64,000 nucleotides of DNA, from positions 620,001 through 684,000 of the forward strand of contig NC_088209.1 of NCBI RefSeq assembly GCF_037126465.1, given 5' to 3'. The position numbers and the translations under genes are program-made. The stretch comes from Ornithodoros turicata (lineage: Eukaryota > Arthropoda > Arachnida > Ixodida > Argasidae). A model generated the notes under the pieces. The model was not told the DNA's origin. It saw only the letters and a program-made list of their open reading frames with translations, and did no database searches. Of this stretch, positions 31,601-42,635 are shown one piece after another; the stretch's first letter is position 1; the number at the start of each line of letters is the position of its first letter.

Positions 31601-33488
31601 GTGCACACCGGTATGTCCCCAGAGGCTCTCTCTCAAGCAATTACCCGCGGTATTCAGGACGCGGTGGTCATGCCTAAAAGGGTAACAGGCCATGTCGGTC
31701 ATTCCCCAGCAATTAACCACCTTAGAGCATTACGTCGCCGAGCAGAAGGAACGGCTCGTCGGACAGGGCAACTTACGGACATTGTGGAATACCGCCGGAT
31801 GAAAGCTAAAGTAACACGAGAACTTAAGCACCAGGACAGGAAGCGTTGGCGTAAGTTTTGCCACCACCTTTCACCGTTTGATCCGGCCGCGAAGATCTGG
31901 CGGACAATCCGATCTCTGAAGGAGGCGCCCCCTCAAAAGAATCCTGTCGCGGCCTTGGCTATCGTTAAGGGTGTCGACGAAAACACGCTAGCGACGGACT
32001 TATGTGGTACTAACGACTCCGGCGGCTGCCTCGACCACGCCACTACACCGCAGTTTTGTCCACAGTTTGACGGCTGAACTTCACCAAGACTGGCCCCGTC
32101 CCCCGGAAGTTATGGACCGCGATTTCACACTAATCGAGCTAAAGGCAGCGTTGAAGCTTGTGAACGCCGGCTCGTCCCCTGGACCTGATAAAATCACCTA
32201 TGCCGCCCTACGAAACCTTGACGGGCGGTCACTCCAAGCTCTTCTTCATGTGTATAATACGTCTTGACAACAAGGATTTTTACCACATACATGGAAGGAG
32301 GCATTGGTTGTTCCCATCCTGAAACCAGGCAATCCCCCAAATGCCCTATCCTCCTTTCGCCCTGTGAGCCTGACAAGCTGTATGGGGAAATTGATGGAGA
32401 GAATGGTTTTGAATCGCCTCGACTGGTGGCTCGAAAAACAACGTGCGTTCCCTCACGAAATGGCTGGATTTCGTCGCCACCGAAGCTCCATGGATCCAGT
32501 TCTCGACCTAGTCTCTACAGTTCAACATGCTCGTGCCCATCCACGGATTGTCCAATCGGTTTTCCTCAACATCAAGCGCGCATACGATACCGTCTCGCAC
32601 ATTTGTGTGCTGCACGCCTTGCGCTCGTTTGGAGTATCCGGTCGGCTCTTCATCTGGCACCAGGACTTCCTTACGGACCGAACTGTCGCTGTCCGTACGT
32701 CCCAAGGCCAAAGACCTCAGCATCCTGTTCCTCAAGGAGTCTCCCAAGGAAGCATTCTCAGCCCGACACTTTTTAACGTGGTGATGGCCGGCCTACAATC
32801 AGTAATTCCTCGCAAAGTGTCGTTTTCCGTGTATGCAGATGACGTCGCCCTTTGGCCAGTAGGAAAATCACGCAGAGCTCTCCAGCGCCGCCTGCAGCTC
32901 GCTCTAAACAATATCCATACGTACCTCACGCACCTTGGGATGGACCTTTCACCCGGAAAATGTGTCGAGCTCCCTTTCACACGTAAAGCTATGGCCAATT
33001 TCGCTCTCTGGCTTGGTAAAAAGAAGCTTGAACCGGTACGCTTTCACCGCTTCCTTGGGGTGGTAATCGACTCGGACTTGCGCTGGGCTCGGCACATTAA
33101 ACACATTGAAACTAAAGTGCAGCGATGGCTCCCCGCAATTCAACATCTTTCTGGCTCAGGATGGGGCTGTGATCAGCGTTCCCTGCTCGCGGTTCACGTG
33201 GCATTGGTGAGGGCGACTGTGCTTTACAGGCTTCCTATTCTGCACAGGATATCAACAACTTCCTTAAATACACCTCGGTCCCTGTTTGCTCGAAGCCTTC
33301 GTCGATGCCTCGGATTTCCAAGAATGGCTGAAACACGGCAAGTACTGGCTGAAGCTGCGAGCTCCCGATTGAGGTTCTCCGTGAACGGGAAACGGCTCGG
33401 CACTACCTCCGTTTGCGTGCTCACATTCCCCGCCACCCGCTCCTCAGGAAAATTCGATACCGCCCTGAAAGCGACTTCTACCGAGTAG
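31601..33488 (+). pseudogene. LINE reverse transcriptase
   Basis: Frames at 31601-32077 and 32004-33488 carry the pre-RT region (RKRWRKFCHHLSPFDPAAKI) and the RT blocks. These are SSPGPDKITYAALRNL, the palm PVSLTSCMGKLMERMVLNRL, VFLNIKRAYDTVSH (the usual Asp is replaced by Asn in L-N-I-K), PQGVSQGSILSPTLFNVVM and the catalytic VYADDVALW. A TGA at 32266-32268 cuts the frame after the DKI block, and a frameshift lies near 32030-32080. The thumb runs to about 33370, where the frame shifts again. The enzyme is inactive as it stands. Confidence 0.9.
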
Positions 33489-33654
33489 CGCAGAGGACAC
33501 GCCAGACTCTCACTGGCTTCATAACTAAGGACACTATACCGCCGGAAGCTCCCTGGTCTCTACCGGTACCGCCCACTTTTGTTCGCCTCCCAAACCTTCT
33601 GGAAAGAAGAGATCAGGTCCCCCTCAAGTCCTTCGAGCCCATTTTCATGCTCTG

Positions 33655-34553
33655 GTAGACGAGAAGTTTTCTACGTTTACGGCAGCCTATACCGATGGCG
33701 CATCCCGGAACAACAAGTCCGCCTCAGCATTCGTCAATCCATCCGAAGGCGTTGTGCACGAAACACGCCTTTCACATCCAACCTCCTCCACAGCTGCGGA
33801 ACTCTATGCCATCCTTTTCTTTCTACAACACATCGCTGATTTTACACCCCGGGAATGGGCAGTCTTTACAGACTCCAAATCTCCACTTCAAGCAATTGAA
33901 AATTCCGGCACACGAGGCCCATCCGCACTCCTAGTCACAGATGTGTTAATGGCTTACCACACTATCTGTGCAGCAGGCCACAGGCTAGTTCGCCAGTGGG
34001 TTCCAGCCCATTGTGCTGTCGTGGGGAACGAGCAGGCCGACAGCGTCGCAGAAGCAGCACTCTCGTATCCGAAACGGACCAGTATTGTTCTGCTGAGAGG
34101 AGACCGCCGTTCAATTCTGCGACGCCTAGTGACACCCTTGGCTGACACCGCAAGCGGGCAACCGACATTCTTCTCCCCTCTATGTTGAGCAGAGTTGATC
34201 CAACGCTCGCTTTCCGCATGCCACGAAACACCCCTCGTCAAGATGCTGCATTAATCCACCGAATGCGCCTCGAATTGGCCTTTACAGCTCAGTGGCGTTG
34301 CCGCTTGAGACAAGTTGACTCTCCCACCTGCTGCCACTGTGGTACTCTTGAGGATCTGGAGCATATTCTTCTTCATTGCCCTCACTACCAGCCTTCCCGA
34401 ACCACACTCTCCGAGTCTCATCGTCGGCTGGACTCTCGCCCTTTCTCCCTATCGAAATTGCTTGGTCTCTGGCCCAATCCAGCCCATCAACGCTCTGCGC
34501 TCAAAGCTCTTCTGAGATTTCTGGACACCATCGGACTTCGACCGGTATTGTGA
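33655..34553 (+). pseudogene. LINE RNase H and C-terminal CCHC finger
   Basis: RNase H is readable from about 33665 with all catalytic positions visible: YTDGASRNN, AAELYAILFF, WAVFTDSKSPLQA and HCAVVGNEQADSVAE. It degrades RNA in the RNA-DNA hybrid. A frameshift near 34150-34185 leads to the final segment RMPRNTPRQDAALIHRMRLE and the finger CCHCGTLEDLEHILLHC, ending at 34553 (TGA). The same C-terminus is seen in the fragments at 15414 and 18640, so this family has several copies here. Confidence 0.88.
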
Positions 34554-34706
34554 AGGGGCTCGTTATTTTGTTCCCCCTATTCCCACCAGCACTGGAGAAG
34601 AGTATCGCCTGTGGCGATGAAACTCCCGACTCTCCAAGGTCAAAAATAAAGTTATTTATTATTATTTATTATGTCACATCCCTACTAGCTGCCACCCAAA
34701 GCAGCT

Positions 34707-34866
34707 TGTAGAGGCTATGAAAGAGACGAGTGAGCTCTACGATGTATGATGGTTTAATGACAGGGAATGGCGATGCAGTCGAAGATGAAACCTCGCGCCG
34801 CGGGGCAGGTGCGCAGGAGGTATTGATGGTGATGACTCGTGTTCTGAAGATGCGGTGATCGCTACA
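34707..34866 (-). repeat. 3' LTR (160 bp) of the deleted gypsy element
   Basis: TG...CA ends; five differences from the other LTR in 160 bases; next to the C14 tract on the plus strand. Confidence 0.92.
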
Positions 34867-34869
34867 TGG

Positions 34870-36126
34870 CTCCCCCCCCCCCCCCGGAGAGGAGAATGGC
34901 GCGACGCTTGCTGAACGAGTACTGGAGACCAGCGTACGTGGCGGAGGGGTCTCGTCGCGCTGGGAGACTGGGGGGCTGAAACGGTGTCCGCTGAACAGGA
35001 GACGGGCAAGGGTCCAGGTAGGCTGGCTTGAGGCGGTCGACAGCAACTGAGTCCGACCTCGGGAAAGGAGCAGGCGGAAGTGCTTCGGCGACCGCGACAG
35101 GACCTCGTGCGGCCCGCTGTAAGGAGGCTGGAGCGGTGGTCGCATGGCGTCCAGGTGCACAAACACGTGCGTAGGCGTGTCAAGGCCGGGTGGTCTAAAA
35201 GTCAAGCGTGAAGACTGGTTCTGGGTCGGAGTGGCCTGGAGGTCTTCGAAGATGGACCGCAGGCGTGCGATGTAGGACGAATAGTCTGGTACACCGTCAG
35301 CGGGGACTGGGGTAAAAAAGGAACCGGGCAAGCGCAGCGTGATGCCAAGGGCCAACTCGGCAGGGCAGCATCGCAGATCCTGTTTAACGGCCGAACGCAG
35401 GCCCAAAAGAACCAGCGGCAGACGATCAGGCCAGGAAAGCGGGCTGCCAGTGGCGCACAGGGCGGTCTTGAGTTGCCGGTGGAAGCGCTCGACCAGGCCA
35501 TTCGCTGCCGGATGGTAGGCGGTGGTAAGGCAGTGTCGGGTCCCGAGGAGACAGCAGAGCTCACGGAAGAGATGAGATTAAAATTGTCTGCCCCGGTCGG
35601 TTGTTACGGTGGACGGTACGCCGAAACGGGACACCCAGCCGGCGACGAAGGCGGCGGCGACAGTCTCTGCTGTTATCTCAGGCATGGGAATGGCTTCAGG
35701 CCACCGCGTGAACCTGTCTATACAGGTCAAGAGGTAGCGGTGGCCACGGACTTGCGGCAAGGGGCCCACGATATCCATGTGGACGTGGTCAAATCTGGCG
35801 TCTGGAACGAGGAAACTGGCAGGTGGAGTGGATGTGCGGCGGTGGACTTTAGCGCGCTGGCAGGACAGACAGGAACGGACCCAGGTCGCAACGTCGCGGT
35901 TCATTGAGGGCCAGATGTTCCGGGCTTGCACGAGCTTGCGCGACGCACGGATCCCAGGGTGCGCCAGACCGTGCAGGGCAAGAAAGACTGCGCGGCGCAG
36001 GGATGGAGGAACGTAGGGTCGCGCAGAACCGGTTGACATGTCGCACCAAATGGGGGTAGCAGATGAGGGAAATTCAACAGGCTCCAATCGGAGGTTGCTG
36101 GCAGTAGCGGTTCTGAGGGAGCGCAA
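34870..36126 (-). pseudogene. Integrase of the deleted gypsy element
   Basis: The zinc domain [20 protein letters not shown] with [10 protein letters not shown] is followed by [11 protein letters not shown] (first Asp), [13 protein letters not shown] and [11 protein letters not shown] (second Asp). The frame breaks near 35575. The third block TTAYHPAANGLVERFHRQLK is in the next frame, ending with PYSGPHEVLSRSPKHFRLLL, a GPY/F-type C-terminus. All three catalytic acids are visible. One indel and the missing upstream genes make it inactive, although it could move only if supplied in trans. Confidence 0.88.
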
Positions 36127-36149
36127 GGTGCTGTCGGTGGCCTGGCCTG

Positions 36150-37097
36150 GGCGAGAGCCTCGAAGTCGACTTGTGAATGCTGGGGAGGCGCTGTGAGCGG
36201 CGCGACGAACAGCCGGGAGAGAGCGTCAGCAACAACGTTGTGGTGGCCGGAGATATGCCTCACGTCATCCGTGAACTCCACGATGAAAGCCGTATGGCGA
36301 GCTTCACGGGGAGAGTGGTTGGCCGTGGGAGCGCGTATCGCAAACGTGAGAGGCTTGTGGTCCGTATATAATGAGAATGAGCGGCCCTCTAGGAGATGCT
36401 GATAGTGCTGCACGGCGGCGTACGCGGCGAGGAGCTCACGGCCGAAGGTACTGTAGCGGCTCTCAGCGGGTGACAGCTTGCGAGAAAAGAAACCGAGAGG
36501 CCTCCAAACACCGCCTTGCGCGCTGCTGCAAGACGGCGCCGGGAGCTTGGCTGGAGGCGTCAACGAGCAGGGCCGTTTCAGCGTGGGGTTGAGGGTGGTG
36601 GAGGAGGGCGGCGTTCGCGAGATGAGTGCTGGGCTTCCCGAGCTGCTGGGGTCCACTCGAGAGGTAAACCAAGCGATCTCTTCTGGTGGGTGCGCAAGAA
36701 GTGTGCGTGGAGCGGGGCCAATAGGGTGGCGCAATGGGGCACAAAACGGCGGAAGAAGTTGACAAGCCCCAGGAACTTCCGCAGGCCTCGTTGGGTGTCC
36801 GGCAAAGGGTAGTCGGTGATTGCCTGCACTTTGCCGGGAAGCGGGTGGATGCCGTCGGGCGTGATGGTATGCCCGAGGAAAGTGATGGAAGAAACTCCAA
36901 ACTCGCACTTGTTGGGGTTAATGACCACGCCGTACTCCTGCAACCGGGCGAATAATTGCCGGAGGTGCTCGTGATGTTCGGCCTCGGTGTTGCTGACGAC
37001 TAGAATGTCGTCTAGGTAGGCGAAAGCGAAGTCCAGGCCACGCAGAACTTGCTCGATGAACCGTTGAAACGTCTGCGCGGCGTTGCGGAGACCGTAT
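36150..37097 (-). pseudogene. Truncated reverse transcriptase and RNase H
   Basis: On the minus strand from 37097: YGLRNAAQTFQRFIEQVLRG, the catalytic AYLDDILVVSNTEAEHHEHL, then FLGHTITPDGIHPLPGKV and the connection segment RGLRKFLGLVNFFRRFVPH. The frame changes between about 36600 and 36800. RNase H follows with FGRELLAAYAAVQHYQHLLE, SLYTDHKPLTFAI and [11 protein letters not shown]. The fingers and first palm Asp are absent because of the large deletion. The residues present look well conserved, consistent with a young deletion derivative. Confidence 0.88.
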
Positions 37098-37110
37098 CCG
37101 GGTCAGCAGT

Positions 37111-37270
37111 TGTAGAGTCTATGAAAGAGACGAGTGAGCTCTACGATGTATGATGGTTTAATGACAAGGAATGGCGATGCAGTCGAAGATGAAACCTTGC
37201 GCCGCGGGGCAGGTGCGCAGGAGGTATTGAAGGTGATGACTCGTGTGCTGAAGATGCGGTGATCGCTACA
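37111..37270 (-). repeat. 5' LTR (160 bp) of the deleted gypsy element
   Basis: Direct copy of 34707-34866, followed by the second AGCT. It abuts truncated RT sequence. Confidence 0.92.
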
Positions 37271-37274
37271 AGCT

Positions 37275-37479
37275 AATAACCTCGATATCTTTGTATTGTT
37301 AGCAGTGTCTACATGCTAAAAAATACAACAGCGTTGTGAAAACTACCATTGAGAAAAACTTACATGTCATGTGTCAAGAAACATGACCGACATTTGCGAC
37401 ATATATGTACAAGTGAGTGTATGTAATGATGTTCAGTTGAATAAAGCTGACATATTTCCACTTTCATGTCTTTGCAGAG
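37275..37479. other. Unannotated stretch
   Basis: AT-rich sequence flanking the deleted gypsy element. Nothing recognised. Confidence 0.3.
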
Positions 37480-37690
37480 TGACACTCTAGAGAAAATACA
37501 CCCCCTTTTGAGGGTGTAATGTTTTCTTGGGATGTACAGTTACAACTAAAAGGGTGTTAATTATAGTGCAATCCAAAACACCCGAAATGGTGTAAGGCAG
37601 GCGTATTTTTTCTTGTGGATGTTTATTTACACCCTAAAGAGTGTTAGTTATACTATCGCGTGATTGCACCCTAAAGGGTGTTTAGAATTG
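37480..37690. repeat. ACACCC / GGGTGT inverted-motif block, copy 2
   Basis: Includes ACACCCCCTTTTGAGGGTGT, AAAGGGTGTTAATTATA, ACACCCTAAAGAGTGTTAG and GCACCCTAAAGGGTGT. These are hairpin-like units repeated in both orientations. Confidence 0.75.
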
Positions 37691-38065
37691 AGTGTACGAT
37701 CGCTCGAATCACACCAGGAGCTGACCTCTAGTGGTTCCGAAGTTGTAGGCGGATACGTGTTAGTAACGGCGCGTTTTCGAACTCAGGGCCCTTTTACGAA
37801 AAAAAAAGCTCCCGTCGGACGGGGTTCATCTTTGGAGATCGTACTGTTCTCATCGCGGCGCACGATGGAAATTTTACTATATCTCTTCAACTTTAGCGGT
37901 TCTTGAGTTACAGGCATCCGCGTTTACAGTCCTAACAATACATGGGACCGGTGGCTTTTTCTTCTTTAAAAAAAAAAACGTTCCCATTGCTGCTACATGG
38001 TCACGTTTGCCTTCGTTGTAACGATCACGATGTCCTCTTTCCAACGGCGTTTGTCCCGTAAGCGC
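37691..38065. other. Unannotated stretch
   Basis: No recognised feature beyond an A-rich run near 37965. Confidence 0.3.
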
Positions 38066-38606
38066 TAACCGCATACGACGAATTCTCGACGGAAAAACGG
38101 CCACCGTCACCGAGCCGACGCGAGCAATGAGGACTTCACCGATTTCTCGACGACAACGGTGGACAGAAAAAATTCGCCGAAGAGCGGAAGCGGCCGCTCG
38201 ACGGCAGCCAATAGGACCGCTCCACGCGCTGTCGTTCCACGAGCGGATGTGCCGGACCAGTGGCGGGCATTTCGAATGCCCGTATGGCTAAGTTGGGAAG
38301 TGGGAAGCATGCTGTCGCTCGCCTGCTGCTGTCTGAGTGCGCTTGTGTAGCGCTCGCTTCGCGAATATGCTTTGACCGCAAGAACTTCTTCTGTGTGCCA
38401 CTATAACTTTTCTATGTGTAGGAAAACATTTATCAATTAATTTGAAGTCCAAATTTAACACAGAGTAACGAAACGCCCGCTAGGGCGCCACCGTCCGCCA
38501 CAGTGGAAATCTGTGCATGCGGTTCATCCCGCCGTTTTTCCGTTGAGTTGTCGTGCCGGTGGATTAGTTGGCCGTTTTTCCGTCGAGAAATCGTCGTATG
38601 CGGTTA
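38066..38606. mobile_element. 541-bp TIR element (TAACCGCATACGACGA ends)
   Basis: TAACCGCATACGACGA-TTCTCGACGGAAAAACGGCCA at the left is mirrored at the right (38566-38606) with one mismatch over about 40 bp. A third partial copy of the GCCGTTTTTCCGT motif is at 38530. The flanks (AGCGC and CCGCT) suggest the inverted repeat may extend slightly further. No coding capacity is recognised and the target duplication is unclear. Confidence 0.7.
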
Positions 38607-39364
38607 CCGCTGTAGGCGTGCGTCGCTCCGTTCCCCCGGTGTCGGTGTAAAACTATGACGAGCTGACCCGCCTAGCTAGACCAACCCACAAACGCTTCCC
38701 ACCGTTCGGTGTCGCAGTTGGCTTACCCGATTCAGTCGAAATTTTGTGTGCGCGTGCTCTGTTCCCTGCTCTACAACTTTTCCATTCAGACCACTCGTCG
38801 ATTTCCAGCGGATAAGGCGTCATTCTCGAAATTCCTGACACCGTCCAGCGTTCCTCGACTTTTGTCCCCTTTTCAATGTTCGAAGCCCGCGGCGGATCCC
38901 AACCTCCTTTTAATGGGGAAACGCACTCGACATAAGCAACGCGTAGAAATTTGCGGCACCTTTGTATCATTCTCTGTTCTCGAGTTAGGACACCGTCGCA
39001 ACGGCGGCTCTCTTATACATAGCGCCGGGGATATTTTTTCCATATCGGGTTTTTGTTTGCGTAGGAAGGTGAATGGGTTCTCCTTTTATGGGGAAAACGT
39101 CCTCTTTCCGATAGCTTTGGTCCTGTCTTCGCGCGACTTTCAGTTCTCTTGCCATTGTGCGAAGAGCGCCTGAACAGGTGGCGCCTCTGGAGCGGAGGAT
39201 TTTTCCTCCGCTCCGGTACCCATTTCGCTGGCAAACTTCGTCGAGTTCGGGTGCATTTGCCCTTGCTCTCGCTGTCATTTGTTTCGCCGTGGCTCTGGTT
39301 CCCGAGACTGCTGTGAATGTGCTTTTGTGCCCTACTCCAGTGACGCCTTTTTTTTAAATAATTG
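38607..39364. other. Unannotated stretch
   Basis: GC-richer than its surroundings, with several medium open frames (38709-39173, 38985-39278) that show no recognisable domain. Could contain degraded element sequence; no support for a gene. Confidence 0.3.
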
Positions 39365-39629
39365 GGTGTTTACGTCGCGAGACAACTCAGATCATGAGCG
39401 ACGCCACAGCGGTCGGTCTGTGGATTGCTTTTGCCCACATGAGGGTTCTTTAACGTGCGATGAAAGCTCATCACACGGCACCCCGTATTTAACGTCCCTC
39501 GCGGAAGACGGCGTGTCTAAGCAACTTGTGCCCTGCCACTAAGTTGCTGGCGTCCTCGGCCGGGTTCGAACCCGCGATCTCGGGATCAGAAGGCGAACAC
39601 GCTACCGACTGAGACAGTGACGCCTGGAC
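39365..39629 (-). mobile_element. tRNA-derived SINE, family 2, copy 1
   Basis: The minus-strand head at 39629-39548 has an A-box-like CTGTCTCAGTCGGTAGCG and a B-box GGTTCGAAC, then CTTAGACACGCCGTCTTCC. The far end holds the block GAGGGTTCTTTAACGTGCG on the plus strand (39443-39461). A second, diverged copy lies at 52465-52680. The pairing of a tRNA-like head with a conserved central block defines a SINE. The acceptor ends GGCGTCA/GGACGCC nearly pair, but the anticodon arm is degenerate. Confidence 0.75.
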
Positions 39630-39772
39630 GTACTTTCGTGTGTGTATGTTGGAATATACGTCCAGGAGTTGGAGGATACTTCACGAGCCCCTCGGTTTCG
39701 CGAGTTAAAGGTTAATTGTGTGCCTGTAATGCCATGTTCCGTGCCACTTTTGTTCAGTATCGTTCCTAGCAT

Positions 39773-40597
39773 CCCAGTAAACAAAAAACGTCTACTGGAC
39801 ATTTCGGATGTCTAGTAGATATCCAGATATGTCTACATTACATTCCATGGATGTACTATGGATCATCGGAAGCTTGTCCATAACTGTATAAATGCATGTG
39901 CTCTGGATGTACCTGCTGGAGTGACATCAAGTGGAAGTGTTTATGAGGCATTGCGACGTCTATTATACCTCCTATCGATGTTCCTACAGGATTAACAAAC
40001 AACAATATAGACCGGATTGCAAATCTACTTTTTCGGCTATTTTGTGTGCATCAACAGCACAAATGCCGTACCCGTGGCCGTAGCCCACGCGACGCAGCTT
40101 GGGCATTTCCCAGTAGCCTCTATTGGTGTACTGGACGGGACATATACTAAAATACAAATAGTCGCGGGATGTTTGTTAAGTGTAGTGGGGGCCGAAAACG
40201 TTGTAACCGCGGCGAGGATGTGCTTCTGCAATTAATATGTACGTCTGCAATGAGTCAAACTACCCGCTAACATTTCTGATATTCCTTCCTGACAAATATT
40301 GTGCTACGTAAGTACTTTGCAGAGAGCAGAACGCGAACAATGGAAAACCTTGCTTTTACTTGTCGTCCAATTTATGACGTAGGTTTCGCAGGTTTCTACC
40401 ATCCATTATACGTTCATTGCATCTGCTAAATGGATGCACAGAGGACGTCTAGAACATGGGTACAATGATCGTCCCATAGACCTCCATCGTTTACAAGGTA
40501 CTAACTGTACATCTAATAGACGTGGATTACACGTTCCTTCGGTCTTAGATGTTTGGATATTTCTGGTACATCTAACAGACCTTCGTGGATTACTGGG
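39773..40597. mobile_element. 825-bp TIR element (CCCAGTAA ends, ACATCTAATAGACGT motif body)
   Basis: Ends CCCAGTAA and TTACTGGG are flanked by AT on both sides, so the inverted repeat may equally be CATCCCAGTAA. Subterminal regions hold repeated GTCTAGTAGAT, ACATCTAATAGACG and ACATCTAACAGACC motifs in both orientations. The centre lacks a recognisable protein. Overall plan (CCC...GGG ends, 2-bp duplication, motif arrays near the ends) matches the CCCAAGCAGC elements. Confidence 0.78.
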
Positions 40598-41164
40598 ATG
40601 TGGGTTCCTGTTACTCTATGCTCTCAGTGTGATTATTATCCTTTTGATTCCTGTCACCTTATCCTCGATCTGGGATCTCAATGTGCTCGTTACCCTATTT
40701 ATTTGTTAACCTCTAACGCTTATCAGAGTGAATATGTCACATGTGTGCTCCAGTGGCCCTGTTGCTAATGACGAATCTGTGAATTTCAGATGCTTTTGAC
40801 AGAATTATTTCTGTGAACAACGCAGCTGAGCCAGCACACGCACGACGTGGGAAGGTGAGCAGATTACGTCGCGGAATTAAATGCTGAAAGACATCAAGAA
40901 AGTTATGCTAAAGTGCGTTGTAGAACTCTTCACTGACTTGTGTTTACTGCGAAACAGATAAGGCATACCGTACGCTTCACGTATGCAACTCCGTCCTCTG
41001 CTCCACGGCAGTGCAAACCTTTACAGCTGTGCCCTTGAATGTAAAAAAAATGTGAATGATTCTAATAAGTAATCTGCAGGAAAGTAGAACATGTTTTACT
41101 GCACTATTTTTGTACATTGCATGTGCATGCATGCATCACCACAGCCAGATTCCATGCTCTCTTC
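40598..41164. other. Unannotated stretch
   Basis: No recognised domain or repeat. Confidence 0.3.
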
Positions 41165-41325
41165 CCTGTACAGGTAATATCGGAGATGATGGTCCTACAT
41201 CTCCTATAATACCTATATTACCCTTATAAAACCTATAACTTTTGCAATACCTATATCATTTATAGGACCTATGTCCAATAACATCGTCTGTATTGTATAT
41301 ATGTAGGACCTATACATATAGTATT
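41165..41325. repeat. CCTATATAGG motif block, copy 2
   Basis: CCTATAATACCTATATTACCC, AAACCTATAACTTTTGC, TATAGGACCTATGTCC and TAGGACCTATACATATAG occur in close succession. Same motif family as 20156-20300. Confidence 0.6.
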
Positions 41326-41949
41326 TTCCAAAAGCTCCATAATATTTTACTTCCTATTTCTCTCCCTGGCTCTGTTGAATCTTTGCAGTGCATGTGCAAC
41401 CGACGAATGATATCAGACTTCATAATAGAAACATATATTTTTCTGATCGACAATCGTCACCTAAGTGCACGCAAAAGAGTGATTTGTTACCGTTAAGCAA
41501 CCAATGCTGGCAGCATCGCTCGTAGTGCCAGTAATGCAATATTGATCGTGCCTATTCCGGGAAAATTCATGCATTTTTATAGTGTCTTTTTAGGCGCCTA
41601 AAACGCGTGTTTTAGTGCCTTAAAATCCGCTTCCTACTTCGGTGGACTTTAAGGAAATAAATATGGTGCTTTTGGCGTCCACACCACAAAAGCGGTCTGA
41701 TCGCATGACAATTTTTACTTTTGACTTGAACTCAAAGCACCTTCCACGCACCTTCTTATTCAACGCGCGAAGACATTCGAAAACAAGCACCAATTCAATG
41801 TGTCCTGGGGTGAAATTTTGTCCCCTGTCACTGCGAATTGTCCGACAAGCCGAAAACGACCTCACCACTTCGATCGATTTGACAATGCATGCCGATACAA
41901 ACACGTGTACTCGTGAGGAATATCGTCGGGAACAGAAGCATTACCACCA
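41326..41949. other. Unannotated stretch
   Basis: Nothing recognised. Frames at 41620-41995 have no familiar motif. Confidence 0.3.
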
Positions 41950-42115
41950 GAGCGGCAAAGTAACTCATGAAAGGAAACAGAGTTACTGTAAGTAATTTCT
42001 TTTTGCAAAACTAATTATTGTAACCAAAACCTCAACTTCGGCAACATGTCTTCGTAACTGTAATTTAATTATTTCTCGAGTAACTTGCATTCTAAGGAAA
42101 GTTACTTCTACAATC
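41950..42115. repeat. AAGTTACTT motif block, copy 3
   Basis: AAAGTAACTCATG, CAGAGTTACTGTAAGTAATT, GTAACTGTAATTTAATT, GAGTAACTTGC and GGAAAGTTACTTC, in both orientations. Confidence 0.65.
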
Positions 42116-42121
42116 GAATTT

Positions 42122-42313
42122 TCATGCGAGTTTTTTTTCGCTCTCACAACAGATACACGAATGCATGTCCCAAGACATGTTCTCCGAAAAATGTACTCCT
42201 AGTTCTTTCGTTGGGTTTACAACTTCAATGCGATTTTCTCTGAAAAATATTGAAATGGTGCAGGATACGGGGTCATTTTGGCCTCTAGAGTACTGCATTC
42301 GTCTTAGTTTCAT
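42122..42313 (-). pseudogene. CR1/Jockey-type LINE thumb fragment
   Basis: The minus-strand frame contains RGQNDPVSCTISIF and VVNPTKELGVHFSENMSWD. This is the hallmark 'K(D/E)LGV...S.(D/N)MSWD.H' block found just after the catalytic palm in CR1/Jockey-like reverse transcriptases. Only this thumb segment is present. It is a short dead fragment. Confidence 0.7.
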
Positions 42314-42635
42314 CCACTACTAAGCCGTTCACGCTGGCCCAAAGTCGTATATTCCCTCAAGAGCACTCTTTTCTGCGATCCCTGGATTACAGCATATCTA
42401 TTATAGCCAATCAAACGTAGATCCATATGCACAAAATGCCAATAACAAAAATTTAAAACAGAAATATATCAAATACTGCAATATGACAACTAACCAATTG
42501 CGAATAGCAAAGAAGAATTATTTCCATCATAAATTCCACGAAACAGTTGGGGACGCGCTCAACTCTTCACATCACCATCGCCACCATGGAACCTTGCAAA
42601 CTCTGTCACTATGTCTTGGACAAGCGCAGAAAGTT

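Larger units (their letters stand above)
31550..34671 (+). mobile_element. 5'-truncated I-group-like LINE with 12-bp target duplication
   Basis: TGTCACATCCCT occurs immediately before (31538-31549) and after (34672-34683) the element. The 3' end carries AATAAAGTTATTTATTATTA. The content is the end of an upstream domain, then RT, RNase H and a CCHC finger. The endonuclease and ORF1 are missing, as expected for 5' truncation by target-primed reverse transcription. The presence of C-terminal RNase H places it in the I/R1/LOA-type group rather than CR1 or RTE. Confidence 0.92.
34707..37270 (-). mobile_element. Internally deleted Ty3/gypsy element, two 160-bp LTRs, minus strand
   Basis: Direct repeats 34707-34866 and 37111-37270 start TGTAGAG and end GATCGCTACA, with five visible differences. 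AGCT flanks both ends (34703-34706, 37271-37274). Next to the left (3') LTR is a run of 14 C on the plus strand, that is, a G-rich polypurine tract. Next to the right (5') LTR, only about 15 bases separate the LTR from RT palm sequence. Leader, gag, protease and the start of RT are therefore deleted. The integrase phrase [16 protein letters not shown] resembles the CsRn1 group; that placement is tentative. Confidence 0.92.

Noticed and set aside
38709..39278. Host protein-coding gene in a GC-richer segment
   Set aside because: Open frames on both strands without a recognisable domain; no better than chance for this composition.
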